Positions 1 through 5,547 of a DNA stretch of 5,882 bases are shown piece by piece. Made by a program: the position numbers and the translations under genes. This stretch comes from JAXHTH01 sp034211115. GTDB lineage: Bacteria > Planctomycetota > Phycisphaerae > Phycisphaerales > SM1A02. The notes beneath the pieces are model-generated. The model ran no database searches, had not been told where the DNA came from, and saw only the letters and a program-made list of their open reading frames with translations. Where the stretch lies: positions 1 through 5,882 of the forward strand of contig JAXHTH010000211.1 in NCBI GenBank assembly GCA_034211115.1. The letters run 5' to 3'. Every line of letters begins with the position of its first letter. The stretch's first letter is position 1.

Positions 1-287
1 CGGAGGGCGGTGCGGTAGTTGTAGCCGCCCTCTTCCAGGTGCCCGAGTTGCTTGTATTCCCAGTGCCACCGGCCCCACGTCCAGGGCTTGTACCACGTCG
101 CGTCGGAGACCTTCCGGCGAACCACCCGGGCCCAGGTGTCGCGGTAATTCAGATCGCACGGCTGGCCGCACCTGGGGCACACCTTCATGTTCATGGCGGG
201 GATGATGTAATCGCCGGAGTAGCAGGGGCCCACGAGATAGAGACACTCATGCTGCGCGTAAACCAGCCATTTGCCCTTCCTGCCCAT
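1..287 (-). CDS. Unrecognised Trp/Tyr/Cys-rich small protein, 5' part only (truncated at window edge)
   Basis: The minus strand is open from the ATG at 287 to the left edge, giving 95 complete codons without a stop. An in-frame TGA (291-293) lies one codon upstream of the ATG, so this is the first possible ATG. The product begins MGRKGKWLVYAQHECLYLVG. It has cysteines at 15, 22, 37, 40 and 44, and the 37-44 part (CPRCGQPC) looks like half of a zinc ribbon or knuckle. Residues 52-78 are rich in tryptophan (W52, 65, 69, 71, 74, 76). I see no signal peptide or membrane segment. I do not recognise the family; zinc binding is inferred only from the CxxC pattern. The gene starts 44 bases after the MBL hydrolase stop on the same strand, so the two may share an mRNA. 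No good Shine-Dalgarno site is seen. The restrained residue pattern, unlike random GC-rich translation, makes a real gene likely. Confidence 0.62.
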   Translation of the reverse strand, partial: MGRKGKWLVYAQHECLYLVGPCYSGDYIIPAMNMKVCPRCGQPCDLNYRDTWARVVRRKVSDATWYKPWTWGRWHWEYKQLGHLEEGGYNYRTAL

Positions 288-331
288 GGATCATCCCGTT
301 GTGGCGACGCGGTGCGAAGCGCCGAACCCGC

Positions 332-1249
332 TTACGCCGTGGCCTTCTCCGCCCGCTTGGTCCAGTACCGCATGATACCGGTGACGTTCATCTCCGCCAT
401 GGAGTTGATGTAGAAGTGCAGTTTCTCATCGGGCACGCCCGCCTGCTTCGCGTTCGTCTCCCACCACTGGGCGTAACGGGCGAGGATGTCCTCGCGCGCC
501 GCGTCCTGCTCCATCAGCTCGCGCACGAACCCGGCATGCGCGCCAAGCGTGGGCTTGACGCGTGCCAGGTGCCCGGCCGGATCATCGACCGCCCCGAAGT
601 GCGTGGGATAGATGCGATCGAAGCGCTCCGCCTCCAGCCGCTCGACGGAGGCGATCCAGGTTTCCAGATCGAACTCCGGGGGCGGAGTGGGCACGGAGAC
701 GAACGAGCCGGTGTCCGGGATGTACGTCGCCGCCGCATCGCCGGTGAAACACACGCGCCCTTCATCGGCATCGACGGCGAAGGCGTGATGATGCCGCGCG
801 TGCCCCGGCGTCTCGATCGCGCGGATGGCGATCCCCTCGACTTCGATCACGTCGTTGTCGTGCACGGGCGAGACCTGCCCTTCGGGGATGGGGATCAGTT
901 CGCCCCACAGCTCGTCCATGTTCTCGCCGTAGATGCGCTTCGCGCTCTCGACGAGGCGGGTCGGTTCGATAAGGTGCTGCGCGCCGAACTCGTGGACGTG
1001 GACCTGCGCGCCGTGCCGGGCCATCCACCCCGACGCCCCGGCGTGGTCGAAGTGGATGTGCGTGACGAGCACGTGTTTCACGTCCGAAGGCGTGTAACCC
1101 AGCGCGTCCAGGCCGGCGGTGAGCGCGTCGGAGGCGATGCCGGGCCCGGTCTCGATCATCACCGGTCCGCCGTCGCCGACGAGGATGTAGGACGCGATCG
1201 CTTCGGGCGTGCCGAGGTAGTGAAGGTCGATCGTGTGAATCCGAGTCAT
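332..1249 (-). CDS. MBL-fold metallo-hydrolase (glyoxalase II-like superfamily)
   Basis: A 305-residue protein of the metallo-beta-lactamase fold, probably a cytoplasmic hydrolase with two metal ions, since no signal peptide is present. The signature HxHxDH is seen as THIHFDHAG, with H64, H66, D68 and H69. The remaining ligands are also present: H150 in TPGH, D171 in FTGDAA and H217 in PTHFG. The full binuclear set is intact, so the enzyme should be active. The lactamase-type core spans about residues 10-220; residues 237-305 form a charged, probably helical C-terminal extension. The fold includes glyoxalase II, lactonases, thioesterases and others, and the sequence alone does not tell me the substrate. 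The extension and the TPPPEFD stretch (188-194) fit the generic 'MBL fold metallo-hydrolase' group better than true GloB. The ATG at 1249 is favoured because the MxxIxxI-type first strand begins there. No Shine-Dalgarno site precedes it, but a -10-like TATCAT lies 6 bases upstream. Stop is TAA at 332-334. Confidence 0.93.
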   Translation of the reverse strand: MTRIHTIDLHYLGTPEAIASYILVGDGGPVMIETGPGIASDALTAGLDALGYTPSDVKHVLVTHIHFDHAGASGWMARHGAQVHVHEFGAQHLIEPTRLVESAKRIYGENMDELWGELIPIPEGQVSPVHDNDVIEVEGIAIRAIETPGHARHHHAFAVDADEGRVCFTGDAAATYIPDTGSFVSVPTPPPEFDLETWIASVERLEAERFDRIYPTHFGAVDDPAGHLARVKPTLGAHAGFVRELMEQDAAREDILARYAQWWETNAKQAGVPDEKLHFYINSMAEMNVTGIMRYWTKRAEKATA

Positions 1250-1255
1250 GCGGAT

Positions 1256-1261
1256 ATGATA
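1256..1261 (-). promoter_or_regulatory. -10-like box placed for a leaderless MBL mRNA
   Basis: Read on the minus strand, TATCAT (5 of 6 matches to TATAAT) ends 6 bases before the ATG at 1249. Transcription would then start at or within a base or two of the A of the start codon, giving a leaderless message. This agrees with the lack of any purine-rich ribosome site upstream. The -35 region about 17 bases further up (around 1279-1284, TACCTC on the minus strand) is poor. The placement is inference from spacing only. Confidence 0.4.
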
Positions 1262-1333
1262 GGCCTGCGCGCGTGCACGAGGTATGCGAAAGAGTGGATG
1301 GGATGCGTGGCGCAGCGCGGCGGGGCCGGTTCA

Positions 1334-1349
1334 TCCGTGATCACACGGA
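1334..1349. repeat. 16-base inverted repeat upstream of the MBL gene
   Basis: TCCGTG-ATCA-CACGGA has perfect 6-base arms around a 4-base centre; an inner GTGATCAC (1337-1344) is itself a perfect palindrome. It lies about 85 bases upstream of the MBL start codon, between it and the tkt 3' end. It could be an operator or a small RNA hairpin, but arms of this length also occur by chance. Confidence 0.3.
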
Positions 1350-1435
1350 ACGCCCGGAACACCGTAAACCTCTCGGTCGGGCTGGTCGCGGGCGCTCATC
1401 GTCAGCGCCATCTCGCCTTGAGCTTCGATGACGAT

Positions 1436-1454
1436 CCGGGCTCGCAGAGCCCGG
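1436..1454 (-). terminator. tkt: Possible hairpin terminator of tkt (no U-tract)
   Basis: A perfect 8-base inverted repeat, CCGGGCTC and GAGCCCGG around a 3-base loop, lies 27 bases downstream of the tkt stop codon on the minus strand. The stem is all strong pairs but one. No run of T follows on the minus strand (next bases ATCGTCATCG), so it is not a classical intrinsic terminator. It may stabilise the 3' end or act with Rho. Confidence 0.35.
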
Positions 1455-1481
1455 CTCTGAAGCCAACCGCCGGCCGTTTCC

Positions 1482-3446
1482 TCAGACGTTGACCACGCCC
1501 AGCATCTTCGCCGCGGTCTTCGTGATGTCCGTCTGGTGCAGGCCGCACTGCTTGAGGATCTCATCGGCGGTGCGGGCGGACTTGGGGATGCGCTTCACGC
1601 ACATCTGCTCGATGGTGAAGGCGTCGCCGGATTCGGTGCAGGCGTCGGCGACGGCCGAGCCCAGCCCGCCGCCGTAGTTGTCCTCGACGGTGAGGATGTT
1701 CCCGCCGTTCTGGTTGGCCAGGTCGAGCAGGTCGTCGGCGTCGAAGGGGATCGAATAGAGATCGACGAGCGAGGCGTCGATGCCGGCGCGATCCAGCGCG
1801 TCCAGCGCCTTGTTGCACTCGTGCACCATGTAGCCGGCGGTGACGATGAGCAGATCGCGCCCCTCGGTGAGCACCTCGAACCGGCCCAGCTCGAACGTGT
1901 TGTTCTCGTTGTAGATGAACTCGACGTCCGGGCGGATCGTGCGCATGTAGCAGGCGCCCTCGTGCTCGGCCATCTTCAGGGTAAGGGTGTAGGCGGCATA
2001 CGCGTCGGCGGGCTGGAGCAGGTAGCACGCCGGACGATCGAGTCGATCGCGGATCGTGGTGAAGGACCGGAACCACGCCACGTCGGGCAGGCCCATCTGG
2101 CTGGGGCCGTCTGCGGCGAGGGAGATGCCGGCGTGGCTGCCCACGAGCTTGAGGTTCGCGCCGGAGTTGATCGCCATCTCGATCTGGTCGCAGGCGCGGG
2201 TGAGGAACTTGGCGAAGGAGGAGCAGAAGGGGATCTTCCCCGCCGCGGACAGGCCGGCGGCGGCCGAGATCATGTTCTGCTCGCCGATCTTGCACTCCAC
2301 GAACCGGGGGGCGAGATCCTTGTCGTTGCAGAACCACTCGGAGAAGGTCGAGTTGCGCACGTCGCCGTCCAGGGCGTAGACGCGGGGATCGGCGTGCCCG
2401 AGCACGCGCAGGGCCAGGCCGTACGCCTTGCGGGTGGCCAGCTTGCCCGAGCGGAGGATCAGGCCCATGTCCCAGCGTTCCATGGCCTGGTTGAAGGTCA
2501 GCAGCGCCTCCCCGGCCGGCGCGGGCGGCTGATGCTCCGGCGGGGGGTAGATGCGCAGCTCATCTGAGGAGAGGGCGGAGGTGAGGCCCACGCCGGTCGC
2601 GTTCAGCTCCTCGCGGGCCTGCTCGAGTTTTTCGCCCGTGGCGGGCTTGCCGTGCCAGCCCCCGCCCTGAAGGCAGGCGGCCCCCCAGCCCTTGACCGTG
2701 CGGGCGATGACCGCCATGGGCTTTTCGCCGCCGGCGAGCTCGGCATGCGCGGCGAACGCGTCCCGGATCTCCTCCGGGTTGTGGCCGTCGATGGTCTGCA
2801 CCGTGAACCCGATCGCCTCGAGCTTGGCCTGGAGCACCTCCGGGGACTGCTGGCGGCTGACGCGATCGGCCTGGCCGAACCCGTTGCAGTTGAAGATCGG
2901 CAGGACGTTGGCGAGCCTGTGATCGACGATGAAGTCGAGGGCCTCGGTGACCTGGCCCTCGCGGGACTCGCCGTCGCCGACGAGGCAGTAGATGCGCTTG
3001 TCCAGTTCATCGCGGCGGGCGGCGAGGCCGAGGCCGGCCGCGACGGACAGCCCCTGGCCCAGCGAGCCCGTGGCGGCGTCGAAGAAGGGAAACCCCTCCA
3101 CCGGGTTGGGATGGCCGTCCAGCGGCGAGTCGTTCTCGCGCAGGGTGGCCAGATCCTGGGGGGTGAGCGATCGCCTCGCTTCATCGGGCCCCACGGCGGC
3201 GCCGAGATCGGCCAAAGCGGCGTAGATGATCGGCACCGCGTGCCCCTCCGAGAGCACCAGCCGATCGGAGGTGGGATAGCGGGGGTGGTCGGGCAGCCAC
3301 CGCATGGTGTGGTAGAGGAGGACGGTGGCGATGTGCCCCAGGCTCATGGCGCTGGTGGGATGGCCGCTGCCGGCCGTGGCACACATGTCCAGGCAGGCGT
3401 GATCCAGTTGGAGAGCTTTGGCGTGAACAGCGGCTTCAAACGACAT
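1482..3446 (-). CDS. tkt: Transketolase, animal-like type
   Basis: A complete 654-residue transketolase. It uses thiamine diphosphate (TPP) and a divalent metal to move two-carbon ketol units between sugar phosphates in the non-oxidative pentose phosphate pathway, in the cytoplasm. The TPP-binding domain spans about 8-280: GSGHP (H29), SEGHA (H69), DGHP (H112), the metal/TPP motif VGDGE (D158) ending at N188 in FNCNGFGQAD, and WHGKP (H265). The pyrimidine domain spans about 335-505: LATRKAYG (R339), NSTFSE (S366), the catalytic glutamate E389 in IGEQN, GSHAG (H438), DGPSQM (446-451) and MRTIRPD (R502). The C-terminal domain spans about 520-640, including LTVEDNYGGG. These strings match the human-type enzyme, as I recall it, much better than E. 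coli TktA. Where the human enzyme has DIN before the metal-binding Asn, this one has NCN. The frame stays open far upstream, but family similarity starts at the ATG at 3446, which has AAAGGG 6 bases before it. Dihydroxyacetone synthase or DXP synthase is ruled out by the motif set. Confidence 0.96.
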   Translation of the reverse strand: MSFEAAVHAKALQLDHACLDMCATAGSGHPTSAMSLGHIATVLLYHTMRWLPDHPRYPTSDRLVLSEGHAVPIIYAALADLGAAVGPDEARRSLTPQDLATLRENDSPLDGHPNPVEGFPFFDAATGSLGQGLSVAAGLGLAARRDELDKRIYCLVGDGESREGQVTEALDFIVDHRLANVLPIFNCNGFGQADRVSRQQSPEVLQAKLEAIGFTVQTIDGHNPEEIRDAFAAHAELAGGEKPMAVIARTVKGWGAACLQGGGWHGKPATGEKLEQAREELNATGVGLTSALSSDELRIYPPPEHQPPAPAGEALLTFNQAMERWDMGLILRSGKLATRKAYGLALRVLGHADPRVYALDGDVRNSTFSEWFCNDKDLAPRFVECKIGEQNMISAAAGLSAAGKIPFCSSFAKFLTRACDQIEMAINSGANLKLVGSHAGISLAADGPSQMGLPDVAWFRSFTTIRDRLDRPACYLLQPADAYAAYTLTLKMAEHEGACYMRTIRPDVEFIYNENNTFELGRFEVLTEGRDLLIVTAGYMVHECNKALDALDRAGIDASLVDLYSIPFDADDLLDLANQNGGNILTVEDNYGGGLGSAVADACTESGDAFTIEQMCVKRIPKSARTADEILKQCGLHQTDITKTAAKMLGVVNV

Positions 3447-3452
3447 GAGGCG

Positions 3453-3458
3453 CCCTTT
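3453..3458 (-). promoter_or_regulatory. tkt: Ribosome binding site deciding the tkt start
   Basis: AAAGGG on the minus strand lies 6 bases before the ATG at 3446. It is only a partial match to AAGGAGG, but it is the only purine run near the point where transketolase similarity begins, and so supports this start over any upstream codon of the long open frame. Confidence 0.5.
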
Positions 3459-3530
3459 GGCAGGATTTGAGCGGACGAAGCGACAGGATCGGGCACCGCG
3501 GCCCCGGGCGCCGCCGGTGCGCAGTCCGGT

Positions 3531-3559
3531 AGTATTCCACGGCGGAGCGATCGTGGCAA
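3531..3559 (-). promoter_or_regulatory. tkt: Sigma-70-like promoter of tkt
   Basis: On the minus strand TTGCCA (3559-3554, 5 of 6 matches to TTGACA) is followed after exactly 17 bases by AATACT (3536-3531, 4 of 6 matches to TATAAT). A start near 3524 would give a tkt leader of about 78 bases. Site quality and spacing are good for GC-rich DNA, but this is pattern matching only. Confidence 0.5.
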
Positions 3560-3619
3560 ATCCGATGCCAGCTTCGGCGGGTGATATGCGGCGATCGCCC
3601 GCACGCCAGCCGCGATCTC

Positions 3620-3636
3620 CCCGCCCGCCGGGCGGG
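3620..3636. repeat. 17-base perfect GC inverted repeat
   Basis: CCCGCCCG-C-CGGGCGGG has 8-base perfect arms around a single central base. It lies upstream of both the tkt and dnaN promoter-like sites, about 60 bases behind the tkt -35. It could be a dyad operator, or a chance product of a region made mostly of G and C. Confidence 0.4.
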
Positions 3637-3741
3637 TGGACAACCTGTCGGCAGGGGCGGCGCGGGGCGACGCCGAATCCGACGCCGGCTCCAGGTCGCG
3701 AGAGGCGCGTTCGGGGACCCAATCCGGCGGCTGACGCCGGG

Positions 3742-3781
3742 GGCCCGGTCCGGGAGGCCCGGTCCGGGGGCCCGGTGCGGG
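3742..3781. repeat. Short GC-rich tandem repeat, three copies
   Basis: Three near-identical 13-14 base units follow each other, starting at 3742, 3756 and 3769: GGCCCGGTCCGGG, the same again, and GGCCCGGTGCGGG. A degenerate fourth (GGCCGGCTC) begins at 3782. The first two units contain the small dyad CCCGG-T-CCGGG, so the array can fold into several alternative hairpins. It ends about 50 bases before the dnaN -35-like site. It may have arisen by slippage, or may serve as a protein binding array. Confidence 0.6.
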
Positions 3782-3830
3782 GGCCGGCTCGAATCCGGGG
3801 GCCATTCCGCGGGCCGGGGGTCGTGGCCGA

Positions 3831-3859
3831 TTCGCGCCGACGCGCCGCCCTGCTACACT
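3831..3859 (+). promoter_or_regulatory. dnaN: Candidate promoter of dnaN
   Basis: TTCGCG (3831-3836, 3 of 6 to the -35 consensus) and TACACT (3854-3859, 4 of 6 to the -10 consensus) are exactly 17 bases apart. Transcription would begin near 3866, leaving a leader of about 30 bases that contains the ribosome site. The -35 is weak. Confidence 0.4.
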
Positions 3860-3879
3860 CTATCGCTTGGGTTCCCAGC

Positions 3880-3886
3880 GGGAGGA
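3880..3886 (+). promoter_or_regulatory. dnaN: Ribosome binding site deciding the dnaN start
   Basis: GGGAGGA is a strong Shine-Dalgarno match 10 bases before the ATG at 3897. It favours that ATG over an in-frame TTG at 3867, which would add ten residues not typical of the family and would place this site inside the gene. Confidence 0.75.
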
Positions 3887-3896
3887 TACACCAGCG

Positions 3897-5009
3897 ATGA
3901 AGGTCATCTGCGATCGAGCGGCGCTTCTGGAGGCGGTCAACAACGTCGGCAGCGTGGTGGCGGCTCGAACGCCGACTCCCGTCCTGCAATGCGTGAAGCT
4001 CTCCGCCGCCGACGGTCTGCTCACCCTTGCCGCCACCGATCTGGAGGTCGGCCTGCGCCTCGGGGTCGAGCAGGTGGATGTCAGCGACAACGGCGATGCG
4101 CTTATCCCCGCCGACAAGCTCACCCAGATCGTCCGCAACAGCTCCGACTCGACCCTCACCGTCGAATCGGATGACCACACCGTCCACATTCGCGGATCCG
4201 ATTCGCACTTCGTGGTTTACGGCTACGACCCGAAGGAAGCGCCGGCGGTGCGCGAGTTCGACGAGGAATCGATCGATTGCGAGCTCGAGGCCGGGGCGTT
4301 TCAACTGCTCATTCATCGCACGCTCTTCGCCGCCGCGGCCGAGCACAGCCGCTACGCCATCAACGGCATCCTCTTTGACCGTGATGAGAAGCAGTTGCGA
4401 CTCGTCGCCACGGACGGCCGGCGTCTGGCGGTCGCCCGCGGGCATTGCGTGAGCGGCAGCGGGAAGGCCAACTGCATCATCCCCACCAAGGCGCTGAACC
4501 TGCTGAGCAAGCTCCTCCGCGATCCGGAAGGCGCGGTGCACGTGGTGATCGAGGAGAACCAGGTGCTGATGCGCATCGGCGAGGGGGCCGGGGCGGCCGT
4601 CCTCTCCAGCACGCTCGTGGAAGGCACGTTCCCGCCCTTCGAGGACGTGGTCCCCAAGGACCAGGACAAGCGGGTGACCTTTGACGTGGAGATCCTCGCC
4701 AGCGCGATCCGACGGGCGGCCCTGCTCACCAACGAGGAATCGAAGGGCGTGCGCATGAGCTTCGCCCCCGAGCAACTCACGCTCACCAGCCGCGCGCCCG
4801 AGATGGGCGAGGCGGAAATCCAGGTCCACCTCGAGAAGTACGAGGGCGAGCCCGTCGAGATCGGCTTCAACCCCGGCTTCATCACCGACGCCCTGAAGGT
4901 CATCGACGGCGGGGATGTCATCGTCGAGCTCAAGGCCCCCAACAAGCCCGGCGTGCTCCGCACCGGGAACGAGTTCACCTACGTCGTCATGCCCGTGAAC
5001 CTCCAGTAG
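3897..5009 (+). CDS. dnaN: DNA polymerase III subunit beta (sliding clamp)
   Basis: A complete 370-residue sliding clamp, the usual length for the family (about 365-380). The protein forms a ring dimer around DNA and tethers DNA polymerase III and other replication and repair proteins. It starts MKVICDRAALLEAVNNV, a typical DnaN N-terminus. Family signatures include TPVLQCVKL (27-35), AATDLEVGL (45-53), RYAINGILFD (152-161; compare E. coli RYYLNGMLFE), LVATDGRRLAV (169-179), GTFPPFEDVVP (243-253) and the C-terminal YVVMPVNLQ, where the YVVMP core and following residues belong to the client-binding groove. Three clamp domains fit at about 1-120, 125-245 and 250-370. The ATG at 3897 is chosen from the Shine-Dalgarno site and family N-terminus; stop is TAG at 5007-5009. 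dnaN commonly sits beside dnaA, recF or gyrB; here tkt lies upstream in divergent orientation and no gene follows on the same strand in the window. No disrupting change is seen, so it should be functional. Confidence 0.97.
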   Translation: MKVICDRAALLEAVNNVGSVVAARTPTPVLQCVKLSAADGLLTLAATDLEVGLRLGVEQVDVSDNGDALIPADKLTQIVRNSSDSTLTVESDDHTVHIRGSDSHFVVYGYDPKEAPAVREFDEESIDCELEAGAFQLLIHRTLFAAAAEHSRYAINGILFDRDEKQLRLVATDGRRLAVARGHCVSGSGKANCIIPTKALNLLSKLLRDPEGAVHVVIEENQVLMRIGEGAGAAVLSSTLVEGTFPPFEDVVPKDQDKRVTFDVEILASAIRRAALLTNEESKGVRMSFAPEQLTLTSRAPEMGEAEIQVHLEKYEGEPVEIGFNPGFITDALKVIDGGDVIVELKAPNKPGVLRTGNEFTYVVMPVNLQ

Positions 5010-5067
5010 CGGGGCGGCGCGCTGATGCGGGACGGGGCCGCCGCCGGCGCCATTTCTGCACATATCG

Positions 5068-5096
5068 CTGGCATCCGGGCTCCTGCGTTGTACATT
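5068..5096 (+). promoter_or_regulatory. Promoter-like pair downstream of dnaN
   Basis: CTGGCA (5068-5073, 4 of 6 to -35) and TACATT (5091-5096, 4 of 6 to -10) are 17 bases apart. The -10 lies in one of the few AT-richer spots of the gap. A start near 5103 would produce an RNA of about 370 nt ending at the terminator at 5437-5472. Confidence 0.3.
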
Positions 5097-5298
5097 TTGG
5101 GGGGAGGGGAGCATTGAAGGCTGACGCGGCCTGCGCCGAGGCGAGACACTCGCCCTGACCGCCGTGGCGCGGAGCGGCTCTGATGCGGCTTTCCTGGCCC
5201 GGCGGGCCGATGCGAGACGGACCCGTCAGGCCAGTGGGAATGGGTAGGTAGAGGCCGTACGTCTTCCACGCGGGAAGGCGGCACGCCCGCGGTCTCGA

Positions 5299-5325
5299 TC
5301 GGGCGACCGCGCCCGAGCGGTCGTC
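5299..5325 (+). repeat. Two overlapping, mutually exclusive hairpins
   Basis: TCGGGCG (5299-5305) can pair with CGCCCGA (5310-5316) around a 4-base loop. Alternatively CGACCGC (5304-5310) can pair with GCGGTCG (5317-5323) around a 6-base loop, extendable by a G-T and a G-C pair to 5302 and 5325. The two stems share bases, so only one can form at a time. Such an arrangement is seen in RNA switches, but no regulated gene lies downstream here. Confidence 0.45.
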
Positions 5326-5436
5326 ACCGGCGCGGCTCCCCCATCCGCGTCGGGTCGCGGGGCGGTGAGCGCCGGCCGGGCGCAGGATGGCGCCTGAACC
5401 GGCTCGGCTCCCCCCCGGACCCGGCCGGTCCATACG

Positions 5437-5472
5437 GCCCACGGCAGCCCCCCGGCCGTGGGCTGTTTTTTT
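5437..5472 (+). terminator. Strong intrinsic terminator
   Basis: GCCCACGGC (5437-5445) and GCCGTGGGC (5455-5463) form a perfect 9-base stem around a 9-base C-rich loop. After TG comes an uninterrupted run of seven T (5466-5472). The stem can extend by a G-T, a C-G and an A-T pair. The T-run marks plus-strand direction only. It ends either dnaN transcripts, 427 bases past the dnaN stop, or an independent RNA from the gap. Confidence 0.8.
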
Positions 5473-5547
5473 GATGCAGCCGCTGCGGAGTGGGTGCCGC
5501 CGGAGACGTGGTGATTCCGCGGCCGGGGCTGCGATCGGTCGCGTTGC

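Larger units (their letters stand above)
3447..3896. other. Divergent tkt-dnaN intergenic region (450 bases)
   Basis: I see no gene here. The region lies between two genes that start in opposite directions. On the left are a promoter-like pair and weak ribosome site for tkt (minus). On the right are a promoter-like pair and strong ribosome site for dnaN (plus). The roughly 270 bases between hold a 17-base perfect inverted repeat (3620-3636), a hairpin (3724-3740, CCGGCG and CGCCGG around 5 bases) and a run of CCGG-type repeats (3742-3781). A 10-base palindrome GGCGATCGCC sits at 3590-3599. Open frames crossing it on both strands are low-complexity Arg/Pro/Gly translations with no recognisable domain. 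I found no cluster of DnaA boxes. Confidence 0.7.
5103..5472 (+). ncRNA. Candidate structured RNA of unknown class (or dnaN 3' UTR)
   Basis: The interval is bounded by a promoter-like pair and a strong intrinsic terminator, and holds no protein gene. Local perfect stems include 5140-5145 with 5149-5154, 5196-5200 with 5204-5208, 5269-5274 with 5286-5291, 5304-5310 with 5317-5323, 5345-5349 with 5356-5360, 5369-5373 with 5379-5383 and 5417-5421 with 5427-5431. A long-range pairing of CCTGAC (5154-5159) with GTCAGG (5225-5230) is also possible. Conserved cores of RNase P RNA, tmRNA and SRP RNA were looked for and not seen. Because the DNA is very GC-rich, short stems are expected by chance, so structure alone is weak support. 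The alternative is an unusually long 3' UTR of dnaN. Confidence 0.25.

Noticed and set aside
299..1492. Long plus-strand open frame opposite the MBL gene.
   Set aside because: It is in register with the MBL codons, and its translation (many Arg, Val, Asp, His) resembles an antisense reading with no recognisable domain.
1536..3470. Two long plus-strand open frames opposite tkt (1536-2567 and 2652-3470).
   Set aside because: They arise from the same codon-register effect over a strongly conserved transketolase gene; the products are low-complexity Gly/Val/Glu-rich sequence.
3636..3646. TTGTCCACC on the minus strand as a DnaA box.
   Set aside because: Only 7 of 9 matches to TTATCCACA, isolated and without AT-rich DNA, so not evidence for an origin.
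3867..3896. In-frame TTG at 3867 as the dnaN start.
   Set aside because: It would add ten atypical residues and bury the good Shine-Dalgarno site; the ATG at 3897 matches the family N-terminus.
3447..5114. A minus-strand frame continuous with tkt stays open for about 556 more codons, right across dnaN in antisense.
   Set aside because: Its codons lie exactly in register with dnaN codons, so it would stop only where dnaN uses TTA, CTA or TCA, which are rare in GC-rich genes. The translation has no domain, while dnaN is fully conserved on the other strand and transketolase similarity starts at 3446.
5225..5255. GTCAGGCC with nearby GGAA and TAGAGGCC, as a possible SRP RNA tip.
   Set aside because: The conserved asymmetric loop sequence (GGAAGGAAGCAGCC type) is absent, and the flanks do not form the expected helix 8.
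5099..5472. RNase P RNA or tmRNA, suggested by the length of about 370 nt.
   Set aside because: No GAGGAAAGTC or AGAAACCCGG-like core, no T-arm GTTCGA-type sequence, no tag frame ending in ALAA and no CCA 3' end.
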